NCBI GenBank assembly: GCA_029204225.1
Contig: CM055110.1
Coordinates: 45,780,267 to 45,844,266 of the forward strand
Direction: 5' to 3'
Length of the DNA stretch: 64,000 bases
From: Diphasiastrum complanatum
Taxonomy: Eukaryota; Streptophyta; Lycopodiopsida; Lycopodiales; Lycopodiaceae
Part shown: in pieces, positions 11,061-21,640 of the stretch
Position numbering within the stretch: the first letter of the stretch is position 1
Layout of the letters: every line of letters begins with the position of its first letter
Translations under genes and position numbers: made by a program
Notes under the pieces: generated by a model
Database searches by the model: none
Told to the model about the DNA's origin: nothing
Seen by the model: only the letters and a program-made list of their open reading frames with translations

Positions 11061-11408
11061 TCAAACGCCTAGAGCAGATGTCAAAGCACCATAAACCTCG
11101 ATACCAATTTGAGCCTGAGCACGCTCAAGGTCTGTGGTGGCTGCATTTAACTTCTGTGTGCAGTCTGCTAGACCTTTCTTCACTTCTTCGGGATCAAATT
11201 TATCAAGTGGCACAGCCTCTATAGCGATCACATCAGTTACAGAATTTGCATGGATAAATGCAAAGCCACTACTAACAAAATACTGTGTTTTGACCTGGCC
11301 CCCTTCATGTACTGACAACACACCAGGTTTTAGCTCTGCTATTGTAGGTACATGTCCCGGAAGAACACCCATCTGGCCAGTTGTAGCCGGCAATATCACC
11401 ATATCAAC
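11061..11408 (-). CDS. Mitochondrial ATP synthase subunit delta' (bacterial epsilon type), last exon
   Basis: This exon encodes about 115 residues of the plant mitochondrial F1 delta' subunit (homologue of bacterial/chloroplast epsilon). That protein sits on the gamma stalk of F1Fo-ATP synthase and helps couple rotation to catalysis. Recognition rests on [20 protein letters not shown], the family's beta-sandwich signature, then [29 protein letters not shown] and [21 protein letters not shown]-terminal helical hairpin ([10 protein letters not shown]) follows, and a stop after TSALGV. The exon begins after a canonical acceptor, minus-strand TTTGTTTCTGCAG then GTTGATATG at 11408. The first half of the protein (presequence and N-terminal strands) should lie to the right but was not found before RUS1 at 41 kb. 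The exon itself is open and well conserved. Confidence 0.92.
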   Translation of the reverse strand, partial: VDMVILPATTGQMGVLPGHVPTIAELKPGVLSVHEGGQVKTQYFVSSGFAFIHANSVTDVIAIEAVPLDKFDPEEVKKGLADCTQKLNAATTDLERAQAQIGIEVYGALTSALGV

Positions 11409-12000
11409 CTGCAGAAACAAATGCTATCTCCACCTTAGCTAGGATATAGGAGCTACAGGTTGAATGAACTACAGTTTAAACATGTAGCTGTAATGAAGGC
11501 TAAATAACAAAACTGCCTAGTGAATTTGAAGTCCTGCCAATTACCTAACATGAGAACGTTTAGATGTGGATCCTCTTGAAACCGGATAGCGACTACTTGG
11601 ATACTTTTGAGACCGTAACTGATGCTTTCTGGTTAATATTTTAACTTTTCATTAATGGTTTAGAATTGATAGCTTAACCATTGCCTATTCTGTGTATATT
11701 ATATTCGAAGAATCATGTGATGACGTATAGGAGTTCTAATCGTTGACAAGAAACGGAACCCAAAAAGAAAATATATCATAGGACGGACAGGAATAGTAGC
11801 CAAACATTACCAAACAGGTCTTCCCAACTGTAATAAAAAAACCACTCAATGAACACCCAATAAACACCAAAGTAAAAGCGTTAACATTGAACTATGATGA
11901 TTTTGTAATAGTGCAACAAAGAAATAGAAACAATAAGAATAATGTACAACCAGCCTCAGGGGGTTTGCAATGGAATATAGCATGGTGTAGCAAAGAACGA
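11409..12000. other. Sequence upstream of the ATP synthase exon (intron or breakpoint)
   Basis: If the gene is intact this is intron. No minus-strand coding that resembles the N-terminal part of delta' is visible. Retrotransposon-type repeats begin by about 12.2 kb. Confidence 0.4.
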
Positions 12001-12264
12001 ACAGCTACCTACACACACGCTCAACCAAGCCATATCTCAATCTCCTGTGTTGCGACACAATCGCCCCGAGAGCTCCTACACGTTCATTGTCGAGCTCATC
12101 ACTTCAGTCTTGATCGAAGTCCTGCTCGTTTCTCAACCGGAGTCTCACGATCCTCACCAAGCCGAGTTCCACGACTCAAGTCTGGACCGGACCACTACCT
12201 CATACCTCTCGACCGAACCACAACTTCACAATCCTAACATGTCCTGAGTTACACCTCAACCGCC

Positions 12265-12830
12265 ACTCATCGTTCAAATCTCGACCGGAGTAATAACTCC
12301 AAATTTCGAACGAACATCTCTTTGACATCTCGACCAAAGGAAACCTTCACATCTCAACCGGACCCTTCAGTCCTAATCTCGACCAAAGTGTTCAGTCAAA
12401 ACTCGACTAGAGCACTCCCATCACATCTCAATCGGAGCACTCCTATCACATCTCAACCGAACCCTTCTGTCCTAATCTCAACCGGAGTGTTCAGTCAAAA
12501 CTCGACCGGAGCACTCCCATCACATCTCAACCAGAGCACTCCTATCACATCTCAACCGGAGCACTCCATTCAATTCTCAACCGGAGCATTTCGCTCACAT
12601 TTCAACTGGAGTATTCAGTCAAATCTCGACTGGAGCACTCTGCGCAGATCTCGACCGGAGCACTCTGCTCAGATCTCAACCAAAGCACTCTGCTCAGATC
12701 TCAACCGGAGCACTTGCTCGCATCTCAACCGACGTGTTCCATCAGATCTCAACCGGAGCACTGCTCTCGAATCTCAACCGGAGCCGGACCCTCGTCAAAT
12801 TTCAACCGAAGCCGAAACCTTACTCAAATT
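12265..12830 (+). repeat. Minisatellite, 24-25 bp unit (TCTCAACCGGAGCACTC...)
   Basis: About 20 head-to-tail units of the form tctcaaccggagcactcNNNNcaca, with variants such as tctcgaccaaagtgttcagtcaaaa. A higher-order unit of four (about 100 bp) is visible: the block from CCCTTCAGTCCTAATCTCGAC near 12365 is repeated near 12465 with the same internal order. The apparent open frame across it is a by-product of the repeat period. It lies just 5' of a Gypsy gag in the same orientation and is probably part of that element's leader. Confidence 0.85.
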
Positions 12831-12834
12831 CTGA

Positions 12835-13345
12835 CCGATGACCATTTGTCCTTGACCGTCACAGACCGCAGTAGACCGCAATATTACGGACTACGAATCC
12901 TCATCACCATCGCCTACCCACAAACGACCATTCGTCCCCACCGTCACAAACCGCCACAACCACCATCTTACGGTCTCCTATGAATACAGCCCACCGTCAC
13001 AGACCGCCACATCCGCAATATTATGGCCTACGACTCCGTCATCACCTCCAGCTTGCAAACGACCTTCATCGACTGCCAGCCCGCAAACCACACTCCACAA
13101 CCGTAATAGCCCGCAACTAACCACCACATTTGTAATCCCAAGGCCTACCACGAATACCTCCATCGTCCCTCATCGCAATATTACGGCCTACGACTCCGTC
13201 ATCACCTCCAACCATAAACGACTCCTACGCCCTTCAACGACTGCCATCACCCACACACAACCGTCATAGCCCGCAATAGACCTCAATCGACAGCCACAGA
13301 CCACAACCACCACATTCCGACAACCGTATCCATCGTAACCATAGT
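12835..13345 (+). repeat. Leader repeats with CGCAATATTACGGCCTACGACTCCG units
   Basis: Two main copies of a roughly 170-bp block (starting near 13013 and 13182) share cgcaatattaTggcctacga, ctccgtcatcacctcca, a cgactgcca stretch and acaaccgtcatagcccgcaa. A weaker copy starts near 12878. It lies between the 25-bp minisatellite and the gag start and has no coding role that I can see. Confidence 0.7.
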
Positions 13346-13389
13346 GCACGGGCTTATTTCCACAATCCTACGACACTCTACGAGCTGTC

Positions 13390-13998
13390 ATGGATCGCCC
13401 TTACGATCCGAATACTACAGAGGACTATCCACCAGAGATGGTCTCCCCATCCATCGAACAGGCTCGATTTAACAGGTATTCTCGGATGAAATCCTAAGTC
13501 CAAGAGCCATCCACAAACCCATTCGACAGATGGGAACCTATGGGTTATGAAGCTCCATACGAACGACCACAAATTTATGTTGCCGAATCTTCGCATGCAC
13601 GAGCTCACTTAAACAAAGCTTTCGCAAATAATGTTCCACGTACTGAAAAAAGGACCCCAAAGCTAGACTTACCTAAGTACGATGGTAACACTGATCCTCA
13701 AAGATTTCTCCAAGTCTTTGAGAACGCGTGTGACGTCTACGGCGAGACATCACCAGAGGCCATGGTACAGCTCTTCTCGATGACCATGATCGATCGCGCA
13801 CGAGAGTGGTTTTTTAACAATCTTGATCGTGAAGATAAACGTGACTGGTTACTCTTGAAAGAGGCCTTTATCAAATGGTTCAAGCCTTTTCGCTTGATAG
13901 AAAGTGCTTTTGTCAAACTAAGTAATATCAAAATGACAAAAGACGAAAAAGTACGTTGTTTCCCAGTCAGAGCGACTTGTTTCAACTATCTTGGTTAA
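13390..13998 (+). pseudogene. Gypsy gag N-terminal half
   Basis: Opens at an ATG at 13390 (MDRPYDPNTTEDYPPEM). It has one in-frame stop near 13495, then continues PKLDLPKYDGNTDPQRFLQV, FENACDVYGETSPEAMVQLF, MTMIDRAREWFFNNL and WLLLKEAFIKWFKP. This is the retrotransposon gag (capsid) pattern. The frame ends at 13998, just as an oppositely oriented Gypsy pol begins, so the zinc knuckle and everything downstream are missing on this strand. It is related to but distinct from the gag at 30.1 kb. Confidence 0.85.
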
Positions 13999-15101
13999 AA
14001 TTTATAGATCGTTTTGTTAGTTGATGCAGCCTGGCCATTACATCTAGGATAGTACGGTGTACTTTTTATGTGAACGACAAGGTAATGGTGTAGGAGATTA
14101 TCAACGACAGCATTTAAAAAATGCGTGTCGCGATCACTAACAAGCTCTATGGGACAGCCAAAACGAGTAATAATGTTTTCATAAAGAAAACGTGCAACTG
14201 TTTTTGCGTTGGCGTCCTTTGTTGCTCGAGCCTCTACCCACTTAGTGGCGTAATCTGTGGCTATGAGGATGTATCGAGCTTGGGTATGTTTCGCTACTGG
14301 ACTGATGGGTCCAACAAAGTCAATCCCCCACTTATGGAAGGCTTCGCCTTCTATAATGGAAGTCAATGGTGTGAAGTCTGCTTTGGTATTTTTCTTTGCT
14401 CGTTGACAGACATCACACGCTTTAATGACAACAAATGTGTCTTTAAACAAAGATGGCCACCACAATCCCTCTCGAAGGATAATCTTCACTATGGCTTCAG
14501 CAGAAAAGTGGCCACCTCCAATGCCCTCATGAGCCTGAGATATTATCGGTCGTATCTCATATTCATAAGCACATCGTCGAATAATGTCGTCAACGCCCCT
14601 TTTGTAAAGTTGTCCCGCAATTAACTGAAAGGGCGCTGCTTTTATTAAGAAATTTCTTTTTTCCGTTGTAGTCAGGCCTTCTTTTAGTCGGCCTGTTGTG
14701 AGGAACTGATTGATCTCCTCCGCCCATAAGGGTGTAGCATCGATCTGAAAAAGGCACGCACCAGCAGGCACTAGTTGCCTACTTACGAAACGTATAGGAA
14801 AATATTTGCCATACTCACCCGGTTGTGCAAGGAGACCTCCAATGGCATATTTATTTGCGTCAATATGCACATGGAATTCTTTCGTGTAATCTTGCGAGCG
14901 GAGTATGGGAGCCGTCGTGAGGGCTGTTTTCAACTCCTCAAAGGCCTTAATTCGTTCTTCGGTCCAGCGTGGATCCACCACAACTAAATAAACGAGGCGT
15001 ACCTTGCCGACATAGTCGATTATAAAGATGCGATAATAATTGGTACGACCGAGGAAGACATATACTTCCTTCACTATTGCAGGTAGTTGACAGGTTATCA
15101 A
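13995..15101 (-). pseudogene. Gypsy pol: RT end, RNase H (deleted), integrase
   Basis: A single 368-codon frame on the minus strand. It starts with the RT thumb (VFLGRTNYYRIFIIDYVGKV), then RNase H (TTAPILR ... EFHVHIDANKYAIGGLLAQP ... RFVSRQL). There the domain jumps to a tether region, so the catalytic second half of RNase H is deleted. Next come the integrase zinc domain (HEGIGGGHFS ... CDVCQRAKK) and core with WGIDFVGPISP, the second Asp in VSDRDTHF and the NGQAAS segment. The core ends at TNKTIYKF, short of the C-terminal domain. The long open frame suggests a fairly young deletion derivative. Two residues of the usual DDE triad are visible; the Glu position reads Ala. Confidence 0.88.
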
Positions 15102-15104
15102 AGC

Positions 15105-16003
15105 CTGTATCTAGTACACATGGCATATGCCAATTATCATACCACGGCAAGATCATGTCAAATCATAGTTCCCCCTATCAGGAATTATGTCTATAACGTA
15201 TCTTTTGTGGCAGCTAACTTGCAACCTTATGGGTTCTCACGAGGACCAAACACAGTCACAAGGACACTCCAAAAGATTGCGCAAACGACATATTTTAAGT
15301 ATATTGATCCCTCTGTGACCAAGTGGAAGAATAAGGATGGGTACAGGCTGGAAGCAATCAACAACAAGCAACTTCAAGCAACATGTGCATATCTCACCAG
15401 ATGCACACAAAAGTCTCGAATGAAAGTGCTGAGGGTACCCATGTCCCTGTTTCACATGATGGCAGATTCACGACTGCATGCCCAGAACCTCTATGATTGG
15501 GCACAGTTTGCTTCGAATTGTCTTCATGATTGCATAAGAACAAGCAGCCCATCACAATATTGGGATATCTGATGACAAATATCACTCTGCATCAAGTACA
15601 AAATGGGCCAAAGCTTCAACAACAACTGCAGCTTGTGGACAAGGCATGGAAAATTCCCATTGAACATAAGAAGTCCAAGCGTGCAAGGACCACTTCACCA
15701 TCGGGGTCCCAGGCTAAACGAGTCAACACCAGTATCCTCCCTCTGGTGCAGAAGCCAAGAAGCCCACCACAGGATCCACAAACAGCTACAACTTCCGGAG
15801 CTCAACAGGCAGATACCTCAAGGGCTCAGTTGTCGAGCACACGACAACAACGGAGGCAAGAGAAGCTTCAAGCTGGGAGCACATCACCGATGAGATCAGT
15901 TTCACATGGTTCCATGTCAGATGGTGGCAGTTCGTCAACAGCATCACAGCAACACTCGTCACCCTCACTTGTCATCGACGGGGGTGATGGAGCAACTACC
16001 TAA
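15105..16003 (+). pseudogene. Unknown repeat-associated protein, part A (helical region then Ser/Pro-rich tail)
   Basis: Two overlapping frames joined by one frameshift near 15550. The first (to 15572) contains YGFSRGPNTVTRTLQKIAQT, KWKNKDGYRLEAINNKQLQA, VLRVPMSLFHMMADSRLHAQ and DWAQFASNCLHDCI. The second continues ITILGYLMTNITLHQVQ, a KKSKRARTTSPSG stretch and a long Ser/Gln/Thr-rich tail ending SLVIDGGDGATT. I do not recognise the family. The layout faintly recalls the 'putative plant transposon protein' domain (an alpha-helical region before a low-complexity tail), but I cannot confirm it. There is no start codon in context; the left end abuts a Gypsy pol break. Confidence 0.45.
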
Positions 16004-17515
16004 ACACTGGCACCTGACACGACAGTACCTCAAGTCACAAGTTAGCCAGATGAAGCCACCACCCCACCCACACTGATTACTACGCCAATGCCACCAACAT
16101 CACCACTGGCACAAGTTTTGGGGGGGGAGAGGAGTGGGGATATCCAGTCCCCAGGACACATAAGCGGTTCAGCAACCACAGGCCCAACAAGTCCACACAC
16201 TAGACACCTCGCAATACTTTGATGCTGCGGACCTGATGGAAATCAACGACGACGAGCCAAAAAAGGAGAAGCAGCCAAGAAGAAGTCAAATCCCTCCACT
16301 CCCTCCACCTCCACCTCCACCTCCATCTTTAGCTCTAACACCACGTTTATTTTTCGGTTTAGCCTCACCATCCCACACTCCAGATCAATATCCAACTCTC
16401 ACTAACCTTGAAAAGCTCACTGAAGCAGCCAAGCGCTCGATGATAGGCCTATCTGAAACAAGCTACCACATGCATTGGTTGGTGAGCCAGCATCAAATGC
16501 TTGAGAGCAGAGTCTAGCATCAAGACCAAGATATTGTGTATTATCAAAGGTTGGCCAAAGAAAAAGAAAAAGAGGTAGTAGAAAGCAGATCCGTGATGGC
16601 CGGGCAGAAATCCACTTTGGAAGAGGTCCAGCAACAACTGAAGCACCAGATGGTCCAAATCGACCAAGTACAAGACGGATCATCGAGTGCAATGACAGTC
16701 GATGCTACTCTAGTCAAGCCCAAGGATATTCAATTCCAGGCCCCACAAGCCTCAGCCATCCGGATGGAAAAATATGTAAGGCTAATCCAGGAAAGAGAAG
16801 CCGAAAAGCGAAAATTCGAAAACATTGTGGCCAAACAAGAGAAGATCATCCTGGAGTCCCAGAAGCAGCTGGAAGACACTACGAAGTCTCTGTAACAAGT
16901 CTTGGACAAGGTGAACCAACTATGGGACACGACGTGCAAGGCTCAAGCAGGTGCTCAACCCATAAAGCCGCGGGATGATGATGGGAATGATGGTGCAGGA
17001 AATCAAGGCGGGCAAACCCACCCATCAGACGGTAGCTTAGGATCGGGTGGCCAGAGAGCCGGTGCTGCTTCCATGAGCTTTTCCCGAACCCTTCCCACAT
17101 TTAACCCTTCCTCCTACTCCGCATTTAATTTTTCTGAAACATTCATTCCAACTTACCCAATTCTTCCATCTCCCCTTTCTTCATCACCTCCTAGCCAAAT
17201 AATGGGCCCATCAAAAGGTCCAGTTGACACTTACAAAGCCCGACGGGACGAGTTCCTCCAACAACTCCACTCCCTCGGTGCTGCGTATAACTTGTTGATT
17301 CCACCTCCTCCTAAACCGTTCACCCCCGCACACCTCGCCCCAGATCATTCCATCCCGACCTTCCAAAAACTAACACGGACATGGGGGGTGATGATGACTT
17401 CTTGGCAGACCAACCAGAAACGAGAAGGTTCTCGCCCAGACCAGACACGGGTGCAGATGAGCTGTCGACAAGCGAGCGAGCAAAAGAGAAAGATACGGGC
17501 ACAAGGCCCTAGATG
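16004..17515 (+). pseudogene. Unknown protein, part B (polyproline, coiled coil)
   Basis: Continues from part A with stops at about 16045, 16220, 16516 and 16893. Visible elements are a run of nine prolines or near-prolines after RRSQIPPLP (about 16300-16325), then LTEAAKRSMIGLSETSYHMH. A long Glu/Lys/Gln-rich coiled coil follows (16536-16895; EVQQQLKHQMVQIDQVQD, REAEKRKFENIVAKQEKIIL). After that come an acidic Gly-rich stretch and a second proline-rich segment. Four stops in otherwise coherent coding sequence indicate a decayed gene rather than chance ORFs. No known catalytic motif. Confidence 0.45.
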
Positions 17516-18327
17516 ATTATCTGGCAAGGCCATCCCAACCGCGTAGGACAACTTCTCCTACCAGGCCCAGAGGCAAACTGGCTGACACGAGAGAGTCAGA
17601 GAAGTTTGAGAAGAAATACCCTCCCAACATGAGGGGAGGCAAAAAAGACATTGATCAAAGCCAATATTCCACCAAGGCCGAGGTTATTTCCGCGCTACAA
17701 CCACAACCAGAATGGCAGAGTAAAGTCCTGAAGGATAACAGGCGACTTCAGGAGTATTTGAAGGCACCGGCATGGAAGCGAGTGGATCCCTTCTACATGC
17801 CACTCAAACGTAGAAACCCATGGATGGTGGAAAAGCCTCGAGTGGAGTTAGTAAACTGGCCAGTCGTTTCGGGAATTACAGAGAGAACCTCCCCGGATGA
17901 TCTACAGTTACTAGACTTCGGGCATAAATACAAGTCAAGTGCCGATCTCTGCGTGCAGGAAAGTGCCGAATATTGCAGATCCATGGCCTTCATGATGCAG
18001 CAAGAGTGTTTCTGGGATCAAGGCTTGGATCCAATTAGGATCAACCCAAATACGGCCCTCCAATTAGAAGAAGACCATGAGATGATGGCCAGGCTATACT
18101 ACAGAGCGGCCTTCATGTCGTCACGCTATGTGACCATGGTGGAAGACTGGCAAGAAATGGGCTTCATAGAAAAGATAAGAGAATATATGGGGCCCCTTAA
18201 TTTCGGAAGCAACCTCCGCTTTCAAGTTTTTGAAGCCCTGGACTGGAAGATGAGCGAGCGAAAGCAGACGGCGCGACGACGAGGCGAACATGATTCACAA
18301 GAAGTGCTCAAGAGGGCTGGTATGTAG
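17515..18327 (+). pseudogene. Unknown protein, part C (C-terminal conserved-looking domain)
   Basis: An uninterrupted frame of about 270 codons (LDDYLARPSQPRRTTSPTRP ... to a stop at 18327). Part B runs into it through a frameshift at about 17510. It contains NRRLQEYLKAPAWKRVDPFY, WMVEKPRVELVNWPVVSGIT, LLDFGHKYKSSADLCVQES, MAFMMQQECFWDQGLD and RAAFMSSRYVTMVEDWQEMG. It looks like a folded alpha-helical domain, but I cannot assign it. It is followed 300 bases later by an LTR-like sequence, so it may be the 3' coding part of a non-autonomous LTR element. Confidence 0.45.
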
Positions 18328-18636
18328 CGGCCAATTGAGAGACTTCCAATTTTGGCGAATAAATTTTGAGGATAATAAGCACCTGGTTTTATGGAAGTGA
18401 ACGAAAATCCACGCTTTTTCAAGTGCCAAGCAGAAGACATCACCGGTGTTGCAGTGGGTCTTGCAACAGATTAGGGGTGAATAATGCTAGCCGATTCTCT
18501 AGTGACGAGCCAAGCTGAAGACACAAGTTATCTCTCACCCATGACCGAGGAGGTCTCAGAAGGAAGAGAGCAGAAGAAGCTGAGAGCCGAGCATGAGAGT
18601 CGAGGAAATACTAGCTAGGAAGACAATGAGTAACTA

Positions 18637-19440
18637 TGTGAGCCTACATGGTGTATCCCAAAGAAGGAATGACCATGTAGGAGCTAGTAATGTTTCCTAG
18701 GCATTGTAAATAAAGGTAGACCCCCCTTAAACTAGTTAGAGTGAGCCACCTTTTGATGGTGACCTTTAGTGGAAGGGCAAATTTCACATGTAATTCTAAT
18801 TTAGTGGAATTTCCAGATGGGCTCCACATGGGCAACCTTCTTGCTCATTTAAGGGCCCCCCTCTCTTGTGAGGGAGCTTTGATTGTATTGTCGAGTTCTC
18901 TTGAGCAAATAAAGAGGATCCTCCACGAGTTCTTGATGATAGCTTAGCTCCTTGTTCATGGCAATGATCTTGAGTGATATTTCTATGAGCATGCTTGATT
19001 CCTTTGCATTGTGGATTAACTAGGTTCTTGTTTCTTGTTTAGTTGTGGATTAGCATTCAGTTTTTGCTTGTGGAATCTTGTAGTAATCAGCATTCAAGTA
19101 AACTAGATAGGCTAGTTTGTGGCATAGATCTTGCATACTCCCTTACAGCCAGTTCTTGATTGTTCTTGAGTAATCTAAGCATCAAGTGATGAGTGTTTCT
19201 TGATTCTTAGATTGTTAAAATGTTGCTAGAAATCATGTTTCTTGTATCTTGTTCTTGTTTCTTGAATCTTGTTTTCAGTAGCTAATCTAGTTCTTGATTG
19301 TTTTCTGATTTAGTAGTTACTAGTAGGATCGCTCTTTGCGTTGAACGTTGATCTTCTTGAGCTGTAGATGGTTACATGGCTGATTTCTTGCATGTAGCTG
19401 AGTATCGGATTTGAGTTACCCACTGACAAGCTGGGAATAC
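18637..19440 (+). repeat. LTR-like sequence
   Basis: Begins TGTGAGCCTACATGGTG after a purine-rich stretch (18555-18635) that could be a polypurine tract. It has a TATA-like CATTTAAGGG (about 18846), an AATAAAG signal at 18907 and a long TTCTTG-rich U5-like tail with many TTCTTGTTTCTTG repeats (18960-19310). No second copy is present, so it could be the 3' LTR of the unknown 15.1-18.3 kb element or a solo LTR. The right end is uncertain. Confidence 0.5.
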
Positions 19441-19581
19441 GTAATGAAACCTGAGTAATGCTTCTGCTCTGTAACAGTTCTAATAAGAAAAAGAACCACA
19501 AAGAACCGTAACAATAGAAGTAAGTAATCCAAGAAAGAAAAAGAGATTAAAAATGAAAGAAAAAAATGTGTTCTTCGATTC

Positions 19582-20003
19582 ATGGAATTTGTGAACAACT
19601 GTCTAGTTGGTATACATGCTAGGAAACCATTTAGATCAAGCCATCAACATATTGCTAGAGGATTGTTAGACATTGTGCATTCAGACATTTGTGGCTCGAT
19701 GAAAAATCCTTCGCTGAAGAAAGCCAAATATTTTATAACTTCTATTGATGAATTTTTCGGAAGGACTATGGTGTATTTCATAAAGAAGAAATCAGAAGCC
19801 TTCAACTGCTTTAGAATCTTCAAGGAGCATGCAGAAAAAGAGACTAGAAGGACGATCAAGTCGCTAAGGTCAGACAATGGTGGAGAATATATCTCTATCG
19901 AGTTTAAGGAGTACTGCCAAAGCCAAGGCATTGAGCAGCAATTCATCACTCCCTACACTCCTCAGTCTAATGGTTTAGCCGAGAGGAAGTGGTTCATTAG
20001 TTG
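19582..20003 (+). pseudogene. Copia integrase core
   Basis: Encodes CLVGIHARKPFRSSHQHIA, then HSDICGSM (first Asp), FGRTMVYFIKKKSEAF, SLRSDNGGEY (second Asp) and TPYTPQSNGLAERK (catalytic Glu). All three residues of the DDE triad are present. The left end starts mid-zinc-domain after the LTR-like sequence. The right end jumps at about 20003 straight into the linker before RT, so the C-terminal integrase domain is deleted. Confidence 0.9.
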
Positions 20004-21596
20004 AATCCTCCCAGAAGATCAAGCCGAGTGCGCACACAACCCACAAGGTATACTCATGAGTTTGCATGTCTCTTGATACAGGAACCAATGAGAGTCGAAG
20101 AGGCACTCAGCCAACCAGACTCTAATCTTTGGAGAGAAGCTATGGATAGAGAGTATTCCTCTCTGATCAAGAACCAAACGTGGTCACTAGTTGAAGTTCC
20201 TATTCGCTGCAATATCATTGATTGCAAATAGATCTTCAAGATCAAATACAATGCCAATGGAGCATTTGATCGAATGAAGGCAAGACTGGTAGCACAAGGA
20301 TTCACTTAGATCCCCAACATCAACTACAGCGAGACTTTCAGTCCAGTAGTCAAGCATTCGTCGATCCGCATGCTCTTGTCTTATGCTGTAGTTGTCGACC
20401 TCGAAGTACATCAACTTGATGTGCAAACAGCCTATCTGAATGGAGTTATACAAGAAGACATCTACATGATCCAACCTGAAGGATACGTTCTGGAAGGTAT
20501 GAAGAATCATGTTTGTAAACTCCACAAAGCACTTTACGGCTTGAAACAGTCTGCTAGAGCTTGGTTTCAGAGGATCAACAGATTCCTCATCGAACAAGGA
20601 TTCAAACCAAGCACTGCTGATTGCAACATCTATTCCAAGTCAGTGCAACAGTTCCTCATTATCATTACCTTATACGTGGATGATACGTTGCTCTTCAGCA
20701 ACAATACCAATTTGGTCAAGGATGCTAAGCAGATGCTGTTTTCAGAGTTCGACATGACTGATCTGGGCGAAGCTCACTTCTGTCTAGGCATTCAGATCCA
20801 CAAAAACAGAACGAGACAACTGATTTACATCACTCAACAAAGGTATCTTCACAATGTTCTTAATAGATACAATCTAATGAATTATAAATTAGCTCACTTA
20901 CCGATGGATCCAAGTCTGTATTTGTCAAAGGACCAATGTCCCCACACCAGGCAGGAAGAGGAGCAGATGAGAGAGTATCCTTATCGATCAATACTTGGAT
21001 CTCTCATGTACGCAATGGTCTCTACAAGACCAGATATCTCTTTTGCAATAAGCTCACTTAGCCAATATATGGCTAATCCTAACATACCAATTGGAAGGCT
21101 CTCATAAGAGTCATGAGGTATATTCGAGCTACCATGGACCACTGCATCTGATATGGAGATTCAGCAATGACAATCTTCATCAGCTCAATGGATATTCTGA
21201 TGCAAGCTGGGGAGGAGATGTAGGAAATTGTAAGTCCACATTTGGATTTACATTCTTCTTCAACGGTGGTCCTATCTCATGGAACAGTCGTAAGTTTTAG
21301 TTGAGAAATTTACTGTTAGACGTTAATCTGTATCAGTGCAGCCCTACAATTTTATTCTGTGATAATCATAGTGCTATTGCCTTATCGACCAACCCTAGAT
21401 TTCACTCTAGGAGTAAGCGCATTGAAATCTATATCACTACATTAGGGGCAAGGTTCTCAACAAGGAGGTGAGCTTAATGTACTGCAAAACGCTGGACATG
21501 GTTGCAGATATATTTACAAAGCATTAAGTGTTAATGCACACAACAAATTTTGTGCGTTGCTTAGTCTGAAGATCAAGGCATTCACGGATCCAAATT
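20004..21596 (+). pseudogene. Copia reverse transcriptase and RNase H
   Basis: Starts LNPPRRSSRVRTQPTRYTHE, then LWREAMDREYSSLIKNQTW, HQLDVQTAYLNGVIQEDIYM, LYGLKQSARAWFQRI, the intact catalytic TLYVDDTLLFS, MTDLGEAHFCLGIQIHKN and RSILGSLMYAMVSTRPDISF. RNase H follows with YSDASWGGDVGNCKSTFGFT, then DNHSAIALSTNPRFHSRSKR and MVADIFTKAL near the end. Stops fall at about 20230 (expected Trp), 20309 (expected Gln), 21105 and 21300. There are small frameshifts in RNase H. It is followed by a polypurine tract and an LTR start. It was a complete Copia 3' half, now inactive. Confidence 0.92.
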
Positions 21597-21597
21597 A

Positions 21598-21640
21598 AGG
21601 GGAGGGTGTTGGATTTATCTCCTCTACTCTCCTAAATCCC
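21598..21640 (+). repeat. Polypurine tract and truncated Copia 3' LTR start
   Basis: AAGGGGAGGG followed by TGTTGGATTTATC at 21607, the usual PPT/LTR junction of plant Copia elements. It sits right after the RNase H end. The LTR is lost within a few dozen bases, where minus-strand LINE sequence starts. Confidence 0.65.

Noticed and set aside
12322-12983. Open frame across the 25-bp minisatellite
   Set aside because: The repeat unit contains few stop trinucleotides, so frames stay open by chance. There is no start context and no family match.
12265-13340. CRISPR-like array
   Set aside because: The units are contiguous without unique spacers, the sequence is a plant nuclear retrotransposon leader, and no cas genes are present.
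13540-15101. A single Gypsy element spanning gag and pol
   Set aside because: The two parts are on opposite strands, so they cannot be annotated as one colinear element without assuming an inversion.
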